Shown piece by piece: positions 20,677 to 28,718 of a DNA stretch of 42,607 nt. A model generated the notes under the pieces. The model saw only the letters and a list, made by a program, of their open reading frames with translations, was not told where the DNA came from and ran no database searches. The stretch comes from an uncultured Granulosicoccaceae bacterium. GTDB lineage: Bacteria; Pseudomonadota; Gammaproteobacteria; Granulosicoccales; Granulosicoccaceae. A program made the translations under genes and the position numbers. Location: contig CAKZUP010000008.1 in the NCBI GenBank assembly GCA_937922945.1, positions 1 through 42,607 on the forward strand, written 5' to 3'. The first letter of the stretch is position 1, and each line of letters starts with the position of its first letter.

Positions 20677-22289
20677 TGAGTAGCTCAGACCACGCCCACG
20701 ATCACGGGCACGACGACCACGACCACCATCACGGCCCTGCCAAAGGGATGATGCGTTGGATCACAACAACCAACCACAAAGATATCGGCACACTTTATCT
20801 GTGGTTTTCTTTAATCATGTTTTTTATCGGTGGCGGGATGGCGCTGATAATTCGTGCCGAGCTGGGTTCACCAGGTTTGCAGTTTGTCGACCCGATGTTC
20901 TTCAACTCAATGACAACCATGCACGCGATTGTCATGATCTTCGGTGTGGTCATGCCGGCCTTCGTTGGTCTGGCTAACTGGATGATTCCGATGATGATCG
21001 GCGCACCTGATATGGCGCTGCCACGACTGAACAACTGGTCGTTCTGGATTATGCCGTTTGCGTTCACCATTATGCTTTCCACTTTATTCATGGACAGTGG
21101 TGGCCCGGCTGGTGGCTGGACTTTATATCCGCCGCTGGTTCTGCAAATGGGCGATAGTTTTGCGTTTGTCATCTTTGCCATACACTTTATGGGCATATCG
21201 TCTGTCATGGGCTCGATTAATATCGTGGCGACCATTTTCAACATGCGCCCACCTGGCATGACCATGATGAAAATGCCCATGTTCGTCTGGACATGGCTCA
21301 TTACTGCGTACTTGCTGATTGCAACCATTCCGGTGTTTGCCGGTGCTGTCACCATGCTGCTAACCGACCGCTTTTTCGGCACGAGCTTTTTCAGTGCAGC
21401 AGGTGGTGGTGACCCGGTTATGTTCCAGCATATTTTCTGGTTCTTCGGACACCCTGAGGTTTACATCCTGATACTGCCAGCGTTTGGTATCGTATCGTCG
21501 ATTATTCCTACGTTCGCCCGCAAGCCACTGTTCGGTTACGACTCAATGGTTTATGCAACGGCGTCGATCGCGTTTCTATCGTTCATCGTTTGGGCGCACC
21601 ACATGTTCACAACCGGCATGCCTCTGGCGGGTGAGTTGTTCTTCATGTTCTCAACCATGATGATCTCAGTACCTACGGGCGTAAAAGTATTTAACTGGGT
21701 TGCGACGATGTGGCGCGGTTCAATGACTTTTGAAACACCGATGCTGTTCGCTATTGGTTTTGTCATCATGTTTACCATTGGTGGCTTGTCAGGGCTTATG
21801 CTGGCCATCACACCGGCAGACATTCAGTATCACGACACCTACTTTGTTGTGGCGCATTTTCACTATGTGTTGGTACCGGGTGCAATTTACTCGCTCATGG
21901 CTGCCACGTATTACTGGATTCCGAAATGGACCGGTAATATGTACGACGAAAAGCTGGGTAAGCTGCACTTCTGGATTTCAACCATCTTCGTGAACGTGTT
22001 GTTCTTCCCAATGCATTTTGTCGGTTTGGCTGGTATGCCTCGGCGTATCCCCGATTACAACCACATCTTTGCAGACTGGAACTTCATCGCAACGGTTGGT
22101 GCATTCGGCTTTGGCTTCTCGCAACTGCTGTTTGTTTACATCATTATGAAGTGCATCAAAGGTGGCAAAGAAGCGACTTCTGAAGTGTGGGAAGGTGCCC
22201 GCGGTCTGGAATGGACGGTTCCGTCTCCAGCGCCTTATCACACGTTTGAACAAGCGCCGGCTATTGACGCCAATACGGTTACTCGCTAG
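20676..22289 (+). CDS. coxA: Cytochrome c oxidase subunit I
   Basis: This 537-residue, 12-helix haem-copper oxidase core reduces oxygen to water and pumps protons. Haem a ligands include H83 (MTTMHAIVM) and the later HFHY pair. CuB ligands are in HPEVY and the HHMF motif. HPEVYILILP with its glutamate marks an A-type oxidase. The D-channel aspartate appears in IGAPDMALPRLNN. The first 20 residues contain eight histidines and five aspartates, a copper-binding-like tail (see findings). The length is normal apart from this leader. Confidence 0.98.
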   Translation: MSSSDHAHDHGHDDHDHHHGPAKGMMRWITTTNHKDIGTLYLWFSLIMFFIGGGMALIIRAELGSPGLQFVDPMFFNSMTTMHAIVMIFGVVMPAFVGLANWMIPMMIGAPDMALPRLNNWSFWIMPFAFTIMLSTLFMDSGGPAGGWTLYPPLVLQMGDSFAFVIFAIHFMGISSVMGSINIVATIFNMRPPGMTMMKMPMFVWTWLITAYLLIATIPVFAGAVTMLLTDRFFGTSFFSAAGGGDPVMFQHIFWFFGHPEVYILILPAFGIVSSIIPTFARKPLFGYDSMVYATASIAFLSFIVWAHHMFTTGMPLAGELFFMFSTMMISVPTGVKVFNWVATMWRGSMTFETPMLFAIGFVIMFTIGGLSGLMLAITPADIQYHDTYFVVAHFHYVLVPGAIYSLMAATYYWIPKWTGNMYDEKLGKLHFWISTIFVNVLFFPMHFVGLAGMPRRIPDYNHIFADWNFIATVGAFGFGFSQLLFVYIIMKCIKGGKEATSEVWEGARGLEWTVPSPAPYHTFEQAPAIDANTVTR

Positions 22290-22317
22290 TCATTTGGCTT
22301 TAATTGAGTGAACTTAA

Positions 22318-22536
22318 GTGAGTGATTCATCTACATCAGTGCAGACACCTCTGGACGCAGCGGACTCTATATCCGCTGCGACCGGTATGCCTGCTGCGGC
22401 CCACACTATGACCGACAACGATAAACGCTCATTCTGGCAACGTTATCGCATGCCCATTATTCTTGGCATTATTGCTTTGTCGCTTTATGTGGGCAGTATT
22501 GTCTGGATGGTTTATGGGCGCGGCCAGGTTGGTTAG
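22318..22536 (+). CDS. Small cytochrome oxidase-associated membrane protein
   Basis: This is a 72-residue protein with a GTG start 28 bp after coxA. A polar, Ala/Thr/Ser-rich N-terminal half (about 1-45) precedes a single membrane helix (about 46-67, MPIILGIIALSLYVGSIVW) and a short basic end (GRGQVG). Short one-helix proteins in this position between coxA and ctaG are common and are annotated as oxidase small assembly proteins. I place it there by position and shape, not by a motif. Confidence 0.7.
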   Translation: MSDSSTSVQTPLDAADSISAATGMPAAAHTMTDNDKRSFWQRYRMPIILGIIALSLYVGSIVWMVYGRGQVG

Positions 22537-22579
22537 GTAACTCTTGCTTAGTGCGACTTAGATTGTTAATGAATAAGCT

Positions 22580-23128
22580 ATGGTAGATAACACAACACAT
22601 TCGCTGAAACGACATGGCGTGGTTGCTGGCAAGAGTTTGTTGCTGGCAGTTGCCATGTTTGGTTTTGGTTATCTTATGGTGCCCATTTATGACATCATTT
22701 GCGAAGTCACCGGCTTGAACGGTAAAACCGGGCGAGTAAGTATCAGTGAAGCCGCCGCCGAAGTGGCTGAAGATCGTCTGGTGACAGTGGAATTTGTTGC
22801 CAGCGTTAATTCTGGTGGCACCTGGAAGTTCGAACCTGCCGTGAAAGAAATGCAGGTCAGGCCTGGTGAGTTGAATGAGGCCATGTACTTCGCGCAGAAC
22901 CTGTCCAGCAACGCGGTTGTCGGCCAGGCAACACCGAGTGTGTCGCCCCAAGCTGCGGCGAAGTACTTTAACAAGACAGAGTGTTTCTGTTTTACGCGTC
23001 AGCCTTTCGAGCCCAAGGCTTCCAAGGAGATGCCGCTAACGTTTATTATTGATCCCGATCTGCCCATCAATGTAGATCGAGTCACTTTATCGTACACATT
23101 TTTCAAATCACCAGATCAAACGACTTGA
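22580..23128 (+). CDS. ctaG: Cytochrome c oxidase assembly protein CtaG/Cox11
   Basis: This is a 182-residue protein with one N-terminal membrane helix (about 18-38, LLLAVAMFGFGYLMVPIYD) and a periplasmic immunoglobulin-like domain. The copper-binding motif ECFCF (C135 and C137) is intact, and the end, EMPLTFIIDPDLP, is typical of the family. Cox11 delivers copper to the CuB site of subunit I. It lies between coxA and coxC in the usual order. Confidence 0.96.
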   Translation: MVDNTTHSLKRHGVVAGKSLLLAVAMFGFGYLMVPIYDIICEVTGLNGKTGRVSISEAAAEVAEDRLVTVEFVASVNSGGTWKFEPAVKEMQVRPGELNEAMYFAQNLSSNAVVGQATPSVSPQAAAKYFNKTECFCFTRQPFEPKASKEMPLTFIIDPDLPINVDRVTLSYTFFKSPDQTT

Positions 23129-23176
23129 GTTTGTCTGGTGGTGATAACAAGTTTAATTACATAACAGGACTACCCA

Positions 23177-24046
23177 ATGAGTGGTGCTACTGACTACTAC
23201 GTTCCGCATGAGGCCAGATGGCCTATCGTTGGCTCGATCGGATTATTTTTATTCTTCATGGGCTTTGCAAACTGGCTAAACGGCCGGGTGCTGGGACGCG
23301 AGCTTTTTATTGCTGGTTCCATTGTCCTTGTTGTCATGATGTTCGGTTGGTTTGGAACCGTTATCAAGGAAAGTGAATCTGGCACCTACAGTCCGCAGGT
23401 TGATACCTCTTTCCGTATGTGCATGATGTGGTTTATCTTCTCTGAAGTCATGTTCTTCGCCGCGTTTTTTGGTGCACTGTTCTATGCACGCTCTTTCTCG
23501 GGCCCTTGGCTTGGTGGAGAAGGTGGCGGCGGTGCCGACGTCACCAATGCGTTGCTTTGGACAGGACACGACTACGGTTGGCCAAGCGACGGGCCTGGAG
23601 CGTTAGGTGGCGACTATCGGCCAATGGGTTGGTTTGGCTTGCCATTGATCAACACATTGCTGCTGCTAACCAGTGGCGTGACTTGCACCATTGCGCATCA
23701 CGCTATTAAAGAAGGCGACCGCAAGAAAATGGTTCGCTGGCTGGGTGCAACTGTTGCACTGGGTTTTATCTTCGTGGCGTGTCAGGCGTTCGAATACTAC
23801 GAAGCCTATGCACATCTGAACCTTAAAATGACCAGCGGTATTTACGGTTCAACGTTCTTCATGCTCACAGGCTTTCATGGTTTCCATGTAACCATGGGCG
23901 CCATCATGCTGTTGGTGGTCATGCTGCGAGGCATGAAGGGGCATTTCACCGCAGACAATCACTTCGCGTTCGAGGCGGCAGCCTGGTACTGGCACTTTGT
24001 CGATGTGGTCTGGCTGGGCTTGTTTATCTTTGTGTATCTGGTCTAG
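23177..24046 (+). CDS. coxC: Cytochrome c oxidase subunit III
   Basis: This is a 289-residue, seven-helix integral membrane protein that stabilises the oxidase. Features are RMCMMWFIFSEVMFFAAFFG with its conserved glutamate, GFHGFHVTMGAIML, and the end WYWHFVDVVWLGLFIFVYL. The ATG follows an ACAGGA ribosome-binding site. It is the last gene of the oxidase structural operon, since a rho-independent terminator starts 35 bp after its stop. Confidence 0.97.
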   Translation: MSGATDYYVPHEARWPIVGSIGLFLFFMGFANWLNGRVLGRELFIAGSIVLVVMMFGWFGTVIKESESGTYSPQVDTSFRMCMMWFIFSEVMFFAAFFGALFYARSFSGPWLGGEGGGGADVTNALLWTGHDYGWPSDGPGALGGDYRPMGWFGLPLINTLLLLTSGVTCTIAHHAIKEGDRKKMVRWLGATVALGFIFVACQAFEYYEAYAHLNLKMTSGIYGSTFFMLTGFHGFHVTMGAIMLLVVMLRGMKGHFTADNHFAFEAAAWYWHFVDVVWLGLFIFVYLV

Positions 24047-24080
24047 CGACTCAGTTAAGTCAAGATTGCATAACCGAAGG

Positions 24081-24103
24081 AGGCCGGATTTACCGGCCTT
24101 TTT
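24081..24103 (+). terminator. Rho-independent terminator after coxC
   Basis: A 7-bp GC-rich stem, AGGCCGG/CCGGCCT, with the 5-base loop ATTTA is followed by a run of T residues. It ends the oxidase transcript and separates it from the LOG-family gene. Confidence 0.9.
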
Positions 24104-24250
24104 CGTGTCAGCCTGTTGGTTTTCCAGCCTCGTCTATCCTCCCAACTCGTCGCCCATTTCATCGGCTTGTTCCTCGTCCTATCCATCGCTTCAGACATGA
24201 CTTCGGTATACTGGTGGCTCGGATAAATTCCCTGGAAAGAGCCTCCATCC

Positions 24251-24820
24251 ATGAAATCTGTTTGCGTTTATTGCGGTTCCAGTCCGGGTAACAAACCTGA
24301 TTACATTGCTGCCAGCGAGGCGCTTGCGCAGACCATGGCAGAACAAGGTCTCACGCTCGTGTACGGCGGTGCGCATGTAGGCATTATGGGAGCGGTGGCA
24401 AATCGGCTGTTGGCGTTGGGTGGGGAAGTTATAGGCATCATTCCAGAAGCGCTGGTTGAGCTTGAGGTAGCGCATCAGGGCTTAACCCAACTGCTGGTGG
24501 TTGCTGATATGCATGAACGTAAAGCCAAAATGGCAGAGTTGTCCGATGGTTTTGTTGCGTTACCCGGTGGCTTGGGCACGTTGGAAGAACTCTTCGAAAT
24601 GCTCACCTGGGCACAGTTGGCGTTTCATGAAAAGCCGGTTGGCTTGCTCAATGTGGTGGGTTTTTACGATGACTTGCTGCGTTTTCTCGATACCGCCTGC
24701 GCAGAAGGGTTTATGCGTCAGGGACACCGGGACTTACTGCTCGACGATGTTAATCCCAATGAATTGATTGCTCGTATGATGAGCCATAAGGCGGTGTATA
24801 CGTCGAAACTGCCTGACTAG
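24251..24820 (+). CDS. LOG-family protein (TIGR00730 Rossmann fold)
   Basis: This 189-residue protein is of the LONELY GUY type, cytoplasmic nucleotide phosphoribohydrolases. The start, SVCVYCGSSPGN, and the family signature ALPGGLGTLEELFE (PGGxGTxxE) are intact. Bacterial members cleave nucleoside monophosphates such as AMP to base and ribose-5-phosphate. Some plant-associated ones make cytokinins. No isopentenyltransferase is nearby, so I infer a housekeeping role. It sits inside the oxidase locus but after its terminator, so its expression is probably separate. Confidence 0.93.
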   Translation: MKSVCVYCGSSPGNKPDYIAASEALAQTMAEQGLTLVYGGAHVGIMGAVANRLLALGGEVIGIIPEALVELEVAHQGLTQLLVVADMHERKAKMAELSDGFVALPGGLGTLEELFEMLTWAQLAFHEKPVGLLNVVGFYDDLLRFLDTACAEGFMRQGHRDLLLDDVNPNELIARMMSHKAVYTSKLPD

Positions 24821-24860
24821 TGTGAGCGCGCTTTCGTTATTGGCTTGATTTGTATGCGTT

Positions 24861-24902
24861 AGTTTGCAGGCCAGAATTTGCAGACTAGAGTTTGCAGGCC
24901 AG
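24861..24902. repeat. Three tandem 14-bp repeats
   Basis: Copies start at 24861, 24875 and 24889. The first and third are identical (AGTTTGCAGGCCAG) and the middle one is diverged (AATTTGCAGACTAG). An inverted repeat follows directly, AAGCTTGT (24903-24910) with ACAAGCTT (24927-24934), which reaches into the end of the DUF2909 gene. It has no T-tract, so I do not call it a terminator. Confidence 0.85.
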
Positions 24903-24932
24903 AAGCTTGTTTGATTCATAACAAACACAAGC

Positions 24933-25196
24933 TTAGTTTGCCTGGCTTGTTTCTTCTGTGTCGTCCTGCACTTTTACGTCATTCATCATTGGATTCCGAT
25001 TTAGCTCGATAACGCCCGTAGCCGCGGCAATAAGAATGACCACGATAGTGAGAACAGACAGGCCAATGCGAATCGTTAGCGCGTTCACCGTTCGTTTGGT
25101 TTGACCTTTATCCTTTACTAAAAAATACAGCCCTGAGAACAGGCTGATCAGGATGAAGACCAGCAGTAGAAGTACAATAAATTTTACGAATAGCAT
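24933..25196 (-). CDS. DUF2909 twin-transmembrane protein
   Basis: This is an 87-residue protein with two hydrophobic helices at about 5-27 and 45-65. They are separated by a charged loop containing KDKGQTKRTVNALTIRIGLS, and a polar acidic tail follows. The shape and loop fit DUF2909, which is often found next to SURF1 in oxidase loci. Its function is not known. It runs opposite to the oxidase genes and is divergent from SURF1, whose start is 76 bp away. Confidence 0.8.
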   Translation of the reverse strand: MLFVKFIVLLLLVFILISLFSGLYFLVKDKGQTKRTVNALTIRIGLSVLTIVVILIAAATGVIELNRNPMMNDVKVQDDTEETSQAN

Positions 25197-25272
25197 AGAT
25201 TGTTAGAGTAACACTGCTGATAACCGTGCGTGTACCCAAACGGTAAATTAAACTTGAGTAAGGACAGCTGTT

Positions 25273-26058
25273 TTGCGTATTGGTCGCTTTGAACATAACC
25301 CCGGCATATTGAAAACTGCCCTGTTTTTACTCTTTCTGAGTGCCTTACTCGCGCTTGGAACCTGGCAAATGCATCGTGCCGCGGAGAAAAAGATCATCCT
25401 GGCAGCTGCTCAGAGCGCGTTGAGTGCAAAGCCTGTCGCAGCATCCGATCTGGGCGATTTGGCGCTCGCTGCAACGCAACACACGAAGGTAAGAATCAAC
25501 GGAAAATACCACGGCGAGAAACAGTTCCTGTGGGATAATCGAGTGCACAAAGGACAGGCAGGCTATGAGGTCATTACGCCTGTCAGGACAGAAAGTGGCT
25601 TGGTGTTGGTTAATCGTGGTTGGGTCGCGCCTGGCAGAACCCGGCAAGAGCTGCCCGATATTAAGCTCACTGAGGCCATTGGCGCATCGGACATCAGTAT
25701 AACCGGCTTGTTTTCCAGGCCATCGAAAGGCTTTCTTAATGGCGATGCTTTTGAACCGGGGGCGAGCTGGCCAATTGTGCTGCAATACTTCGATTACGAT
25801 GCTATCGAAGATGCGCTGGGTGAGCCTGTTTTGCATGGCATCGTTCAGCCACAGCAGTTTGGCAATGATTCAAACGTGAATCAGCAGGCCAACAGGCCAG
25901 AAGGGAACGGAACGGAGTTTTATATTCCGAATTGGGAGCCAACGGCTGCGATAGGGCCAACCCGGCATTATGGCTACGCATTCCAATGGTATGCCATGGC
26001 TGCGGCGTTGGTTATTTTATTTTTTGTGTACAACACCCGACGGATAGAGTCAGTGTAA
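25273..26058 (+). CDS. SURF1 family cytochrome oxidase biogenesis protein
   Basis: This is a 261-residue protein with two membrane helices (about 13-31 and about 236-254) flanking a periplasmic domain, the SURF1 plan. LGTWQMHRAAEKK after the first helix, VNRGWVAPGRTRQELP in the middle, and HYGYAFQWYAMAAALV at the end are characteristic. SURF1 assists haem a insertion into subunit I. The start codon is TTG. Its stop overlaps the next start in a TAATG (26056-26060). Confidence 0.92.
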   Translation: MRIGRFEHNPGILKTALFLLFLSALLALGTWQMHRAAEKKIILAAAQSALSAKPVAASDLGDLALAATQHTKVRINGKYHGEKQFLWDNRVHKGQAGYEVITPVRTESGLVLVNRGWVAPGRTRQELPDIKLTEAIGASDISITGLFSRPSKGFLNGDAFEPGASWPIVLQYFDYDAIEDALGEPVLHGIVQPQQFGNDSNVNQQANRPEGNGTEFYIPNWEPTAAIGPTRHYGYAFQWYAMAAALVILFFVYNTRRIESV

Positions 26059-26729
26059 TGAGTTCAACAGACGGTATAAATAAACCTGAGCGGGACGCGA
26101 ACGGTGAAATCATCATCAGCGAGGCGGCACGGGCCGCATCGCGAAAGAAGCTGGTGTGGATATTTGCGTTGTTTTTCCTGCCTTTGTTTTTCGCCACAAT
26201 CTGGTTTCAGATTGTGCAAAGTGGTTCTATTAGTTGGGGCACGAAATCTCGCGGAGAGCTTATCTCTCCGGCTGTGCCGTTTGTCGAATTCTCTTTAAAT
26301 GAAGCCGGTACAAACGAAGCGTTCGGGCTCGATGATGTTCGTGGCAAGTGGACCATACTCTACGTGCCAGGTGCTAGCTGTAACGTTGATTGTGAAGCCA
26401 CCCTTGCCGATATACGTCAGGCCAGATTGGCTTTGAATCATCGCATGTTGCGGGTGCAGCGCGTTTTGCTGGTTGAGCAGGATCCCGGCTTCAGCGCAGA
26501 AATGCTGGACGCACAGCTGGGCTTGCGTATTGTAGGAAGTAACGCAGAAGCCAACGCCGCGTTTACCGGTCAAATCAGTGCAGCTGAAGCAGGCATGGAT
26601 GCGAAAACCAACGTCATCTATCTCATCGACCCGAATGGCAACCTTATGATGCGTTACCTGCCAGATCAACTACCTGGGCCGCTGTTCAAAGACCTTAAGC
26701 ATTTGCTTAAAGTCTCTCGCATCGGATAA
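26058..26729 (+). CDS. SCO-like thioredoxin-fold membrane protein of the oxidase locus
   Basis: This is a 223-residue protein. The start at 26058 is coupled to SURF1; a longer frame from 25932 would run inside SURF1 and is rejected. One membrane helix lies at about 32-52 (IFALFFLPLFFATIWF), followed by a periplasmic thioredoxin-like domain. Its CxxxC motif is GASCNVDCEATL (about 110-121) and a late YLIDPNGNLMMRY resembles SCO proteins. The histidine that SCO1 uses as third copper ligand, which lies shortly before YLIDP, appears to be absent (MDAKTNVIYLIDP). It may therefore act as a thiol reductase for CuA cysteines and not as a full copper carrier. Similar genes follow SURF1 in Pseudomonas. 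Confidence 0.78.
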   Translation: MSSTDGINKPERDANGEIIISEAARAASRKKLVWIFALFFLPLFFATIWFQIVQSGSISWGTKSRGELISPAVPFVEFSLNEAGTNEAFGLDDVRGKWTILYVPGASCNVDCEATLADIRQARLALNHRMLRVQRVLLVEQDPGFSAEMLDAQLGLRIVGSNAEANAAFTGQISAAEAGMDAKTNVIYLIDPNGNLMMRYLPDQLPGPLFKDLKHLLKVSRIG

Positions 26730-26792
26730 TTGCTAACGCAACTATTGCCTGTCAACGTATCTGGGCGTTAATGAATCTACTAGAGAAACCGT

Positions 26793-27509
26793 ATGGCTAT
26801 GCAACAACATGACCTCGGCGTAAGTTCTGATCTGGATGTTATCGATCAATTTTTACAACCTGAGGATCAATTTCTGATCGATGCCGGCTGCGGCAACATG
26901 CATTTGTCCAAAGCGCTGGCCAGTCGTGGCGCGCATGTGCTTGCCATCGATCCTGATCCCATTCAAGCGGCGAAAAATAACGCGTCCGAGATTATCGCGA
27001 ACGTTGGCTTTGCGGAAGCAGGTGCCGATGCTATTCCGGTTGAAAGCCAGTCAGTTGATGGCATATTGTTTCCCTATTCGCTACACCACATACCAAGCGA
27101 ACTGTATAAGACCGTATTCAATGAAGCGCTCAGGGTGCTGCAACCCGGTGGTTACATGTACATAATGGAACCGGTGGCCGCCGGCGATTTGAATGAGGTG
27201 ATGCGATTGTTTCATGAAGAGGGTCCGGTGCGGGCTGCTGCGCAAAAGGCCATAGAGGCGTTCGGCATACCCAATTTTTCACGAGTCGATGTTATTGAAT
27301 ACTGCAACAAGGTGAGTTACGACTCCTGGGAGCAATACGCTTCTCGTTACGCCAGTAAATCGTTTAATACCAGTTATACCGAGGCCGATATCCGGCAAGA
27401 TCATGTGCGAGAGAAGTTTCTGGAAGTCGGTGAGCCCAGGCAGTTTCAGTTTGAAACGCCGATGCGCGTTACCTGGCTGCAATCTCCGGCTCGCACCGCG
27501 ATCGCCTGA
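26793..27509 (+). CDS. Class I SAM-dependent methyltransferase
   Basis: This is a 238-residue protein with SAM-binding motif I LIDAGCGNMHLSKAL (about 29-43), an acidic residue after VLAIDPDP, then VDGILFPYSLHHIP and EALRVLQPGGYMYIMEPVA, the Methyltransf_11/UbiE-like pattern. The substrate is unknown. It sits between the SCO-like gene and ctaB, where related oxidase clusters carry ctaA (see findings). It is 63 bp from the preceding gene and 127 bp from ctaB. Confidence 0.85.
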   Translation: MAMQQHDLGVSSDLDVIDQFLQPEDQFLIDAGCGNMHLSKALASRGAHVLAIDPDPIQAAKNNASEIIANVGFAEAGADAIPVESQSVDGILFPYSLHHIPSELYKTVFNEALRVLQPGGYMYIMEPVAAGDLNEVMRLFHEEGPVRAAAQKAIEAFGIPNFSRVDVIEYCNKVSYDSWEQYASRYASKSFNTSYTEADIRQDHVREKFLEVGEPRQFQFETPMRVTWLQSPARTAIA

Positions 27510-27636
27510 TAATGCGCTCGCTGTGTACTTCTGCACACTGGGGGACGTAGCGAATTGGACTATCAAAATAACGGCACATCGGTTAGTCTATTGCAGCGTT
27601 TATCACATGGGCTGACACCCATAACCGCCTTAAGCC

Positions 27637-28557
27637 ATGAAATCCCTGAGCACTACTAATCCAATAACATCGTTTGCTAACCACTGGCGTGATTACCTCG
27701 AAATCACCAAGCCAAAGGTTGTGTTGTTGCTGGTTTTTACCGCCATGGTTGGTATGGCGTTGGCTGTGCCTGCTTGGCCGCCGTTGCAGGAGGCATTTTT
27801 TGGCTCGTTGGGCATTGGATTAGCGTCAGCCTCGGCGGCAGCCATAAATCATGTTATCGATCAGCGTATCGATGCTGAAATGGGGCGAACTAAAAACCGT
27901 CCCCTTCCCCAGGGGCATTTGAGTACACAACAATGCCTGATGTTCGCATTTTCGTTGGGCGTTATCGCGATGATCATGCTGGTGGTACTTGTGAACCCAC
28001 TAACTGCGGTTCTGACTTTTCTATCGCTAATAGGCTATGCCGTGGTGTACACGGTTTATCTGAAGCGGGCAACGCCGCAGAATATTGTCATTGGCGGTGC
28101 CGCGGGGGCGATGCCGCCAGTGTTGGGGTGGGCGGCCGTTACCGGCGAGGTAACAGCAGGGGCCTTGTTGCTGTTCCTTATTGTGTTTATATGGACGCCG
28201 CCGCACTTCTGGGCATTGGCTATTCATCGCCGTGATGACTACGCTAAGGTGGACATCCCCATGTTGCCGGTAACGCATGGTGTTGCGTTTACGCGCTTGC
28301 AAATCTTGCTGTACACCATTTTGTTGTTGATCGTAACGTTGTTCCCGTACCTTATCGGAATGAGTGGGCCTTTGTATCTTGCTGCGGCTGTGATACTCGG
28401 CGCCATGTTCATGTATCACGTTATAAAAATGTTCAACGAGAAAAATGAAAAGCAGCCAATGAAAACGTTTGTTTTCTCAATCAATTATCTAATGTGGTTG
28501 TTTGCGGTTATGCTCGTTGACCACTATGTTCCTCACTTTATTCGCCTGTTCAGCTGA
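27637..28557 (+). CDS. ctaB: Protohaem IX farnesyltransferase (haem O synthase)
   Basis: This is a 306-residue membrane prenyltransferase of the UbiA superfamily that adds a farnesyl group to haem B to give haem O. The first aspartate-rich motif, [19 protein letters not shown], is intact, with [12 protein letters not shown] as the second. About nine hydrophobic helices are present. The product is the substrate of haem A synthase, whose gene is not in this window. The symbol could equally be cyoE; ctaB is chosen because of the aa3 context. Confidence 0.95.
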   Translation: MKSLSTTNPITSFANHWRDYLEITKPKVVLLLVFTAMVGMALAVPAWPPLQEAFFGSLGIGLASASAAAINHVIDQRIDAEMGRTKNRPLPQGHLSTQQCLMFAFSLGVIAMIMLVVLVNPLTAVLTFLSLIGYAVVYTVYLKRATPQNIVIGGAAGAMPPVLGWAAVTGEVTAGALLLFLIVFIWTPPHFWALAIHRRDDYAKVDIPMLPVTHGVAFTRLQILLYTILLLIVTLFPYLIGMSGPLYLAAAVILGAMFMYHVIKMFNEKNEKQPMKTFVFSINYLMWLFAVMLVDHYVPHFIRLFS

Positions 28558-28624
28558 GTTTATCCAATTTGCACTTTTAAAATGGTTCGTGCCGATTTGT
28601 TCGTGTAAGCCTAATAGACTAGCG

Positions 28625-28655
28625 AAGCTCTGGCTTAGTCTAAATCAGAGCGCTT
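28625..28655 (+). terminator. Possible weak terminator hairpin after ctaB
   Basis: AAGCTCTG (28625-28632) can pair with CAGAGCGCTT (28646-28655), with a 2-base bulge and a 13-base loop. Only a short TGTTTA follows. It could end the ctaB transcript, but the stem is imperfect. Confidence 0.25.
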
Positions 28656-28656
28656 G

Positions 28657-28718
28657 TTTACCTACTACTTTGCCAACTATTTTGCCTACTATATTTTGCC
28701 AACTACTTTGCCTACTAC
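28657..28718. repeat. Five tandem 12-14 bp repeats at the end of a lipoprotein gene
   Basis: Units of the form TTTGCC-(T/A)ACTA(C/T) start at 28657, 28669, 28681, 28695 and 28707, alternating T and A at position 7. The third unit has two extra bases. The array overlaps the stop codon of the lipoprotein gene (28715-28717). Confidence 0.85.

Noticed and set aside
20795..21382. Open frame of 195 codons on the minus strand
   Set aside because: It is antisense to coxA; its Met/Ile/Pro-rich product is what the reverse of a membrane protein gene gives.
28657..28718. Repeat array considered as a CRISPR
   Set aside because: Units of 12-14 bp are directly adjacent with no spacers, and no cas genes are present.
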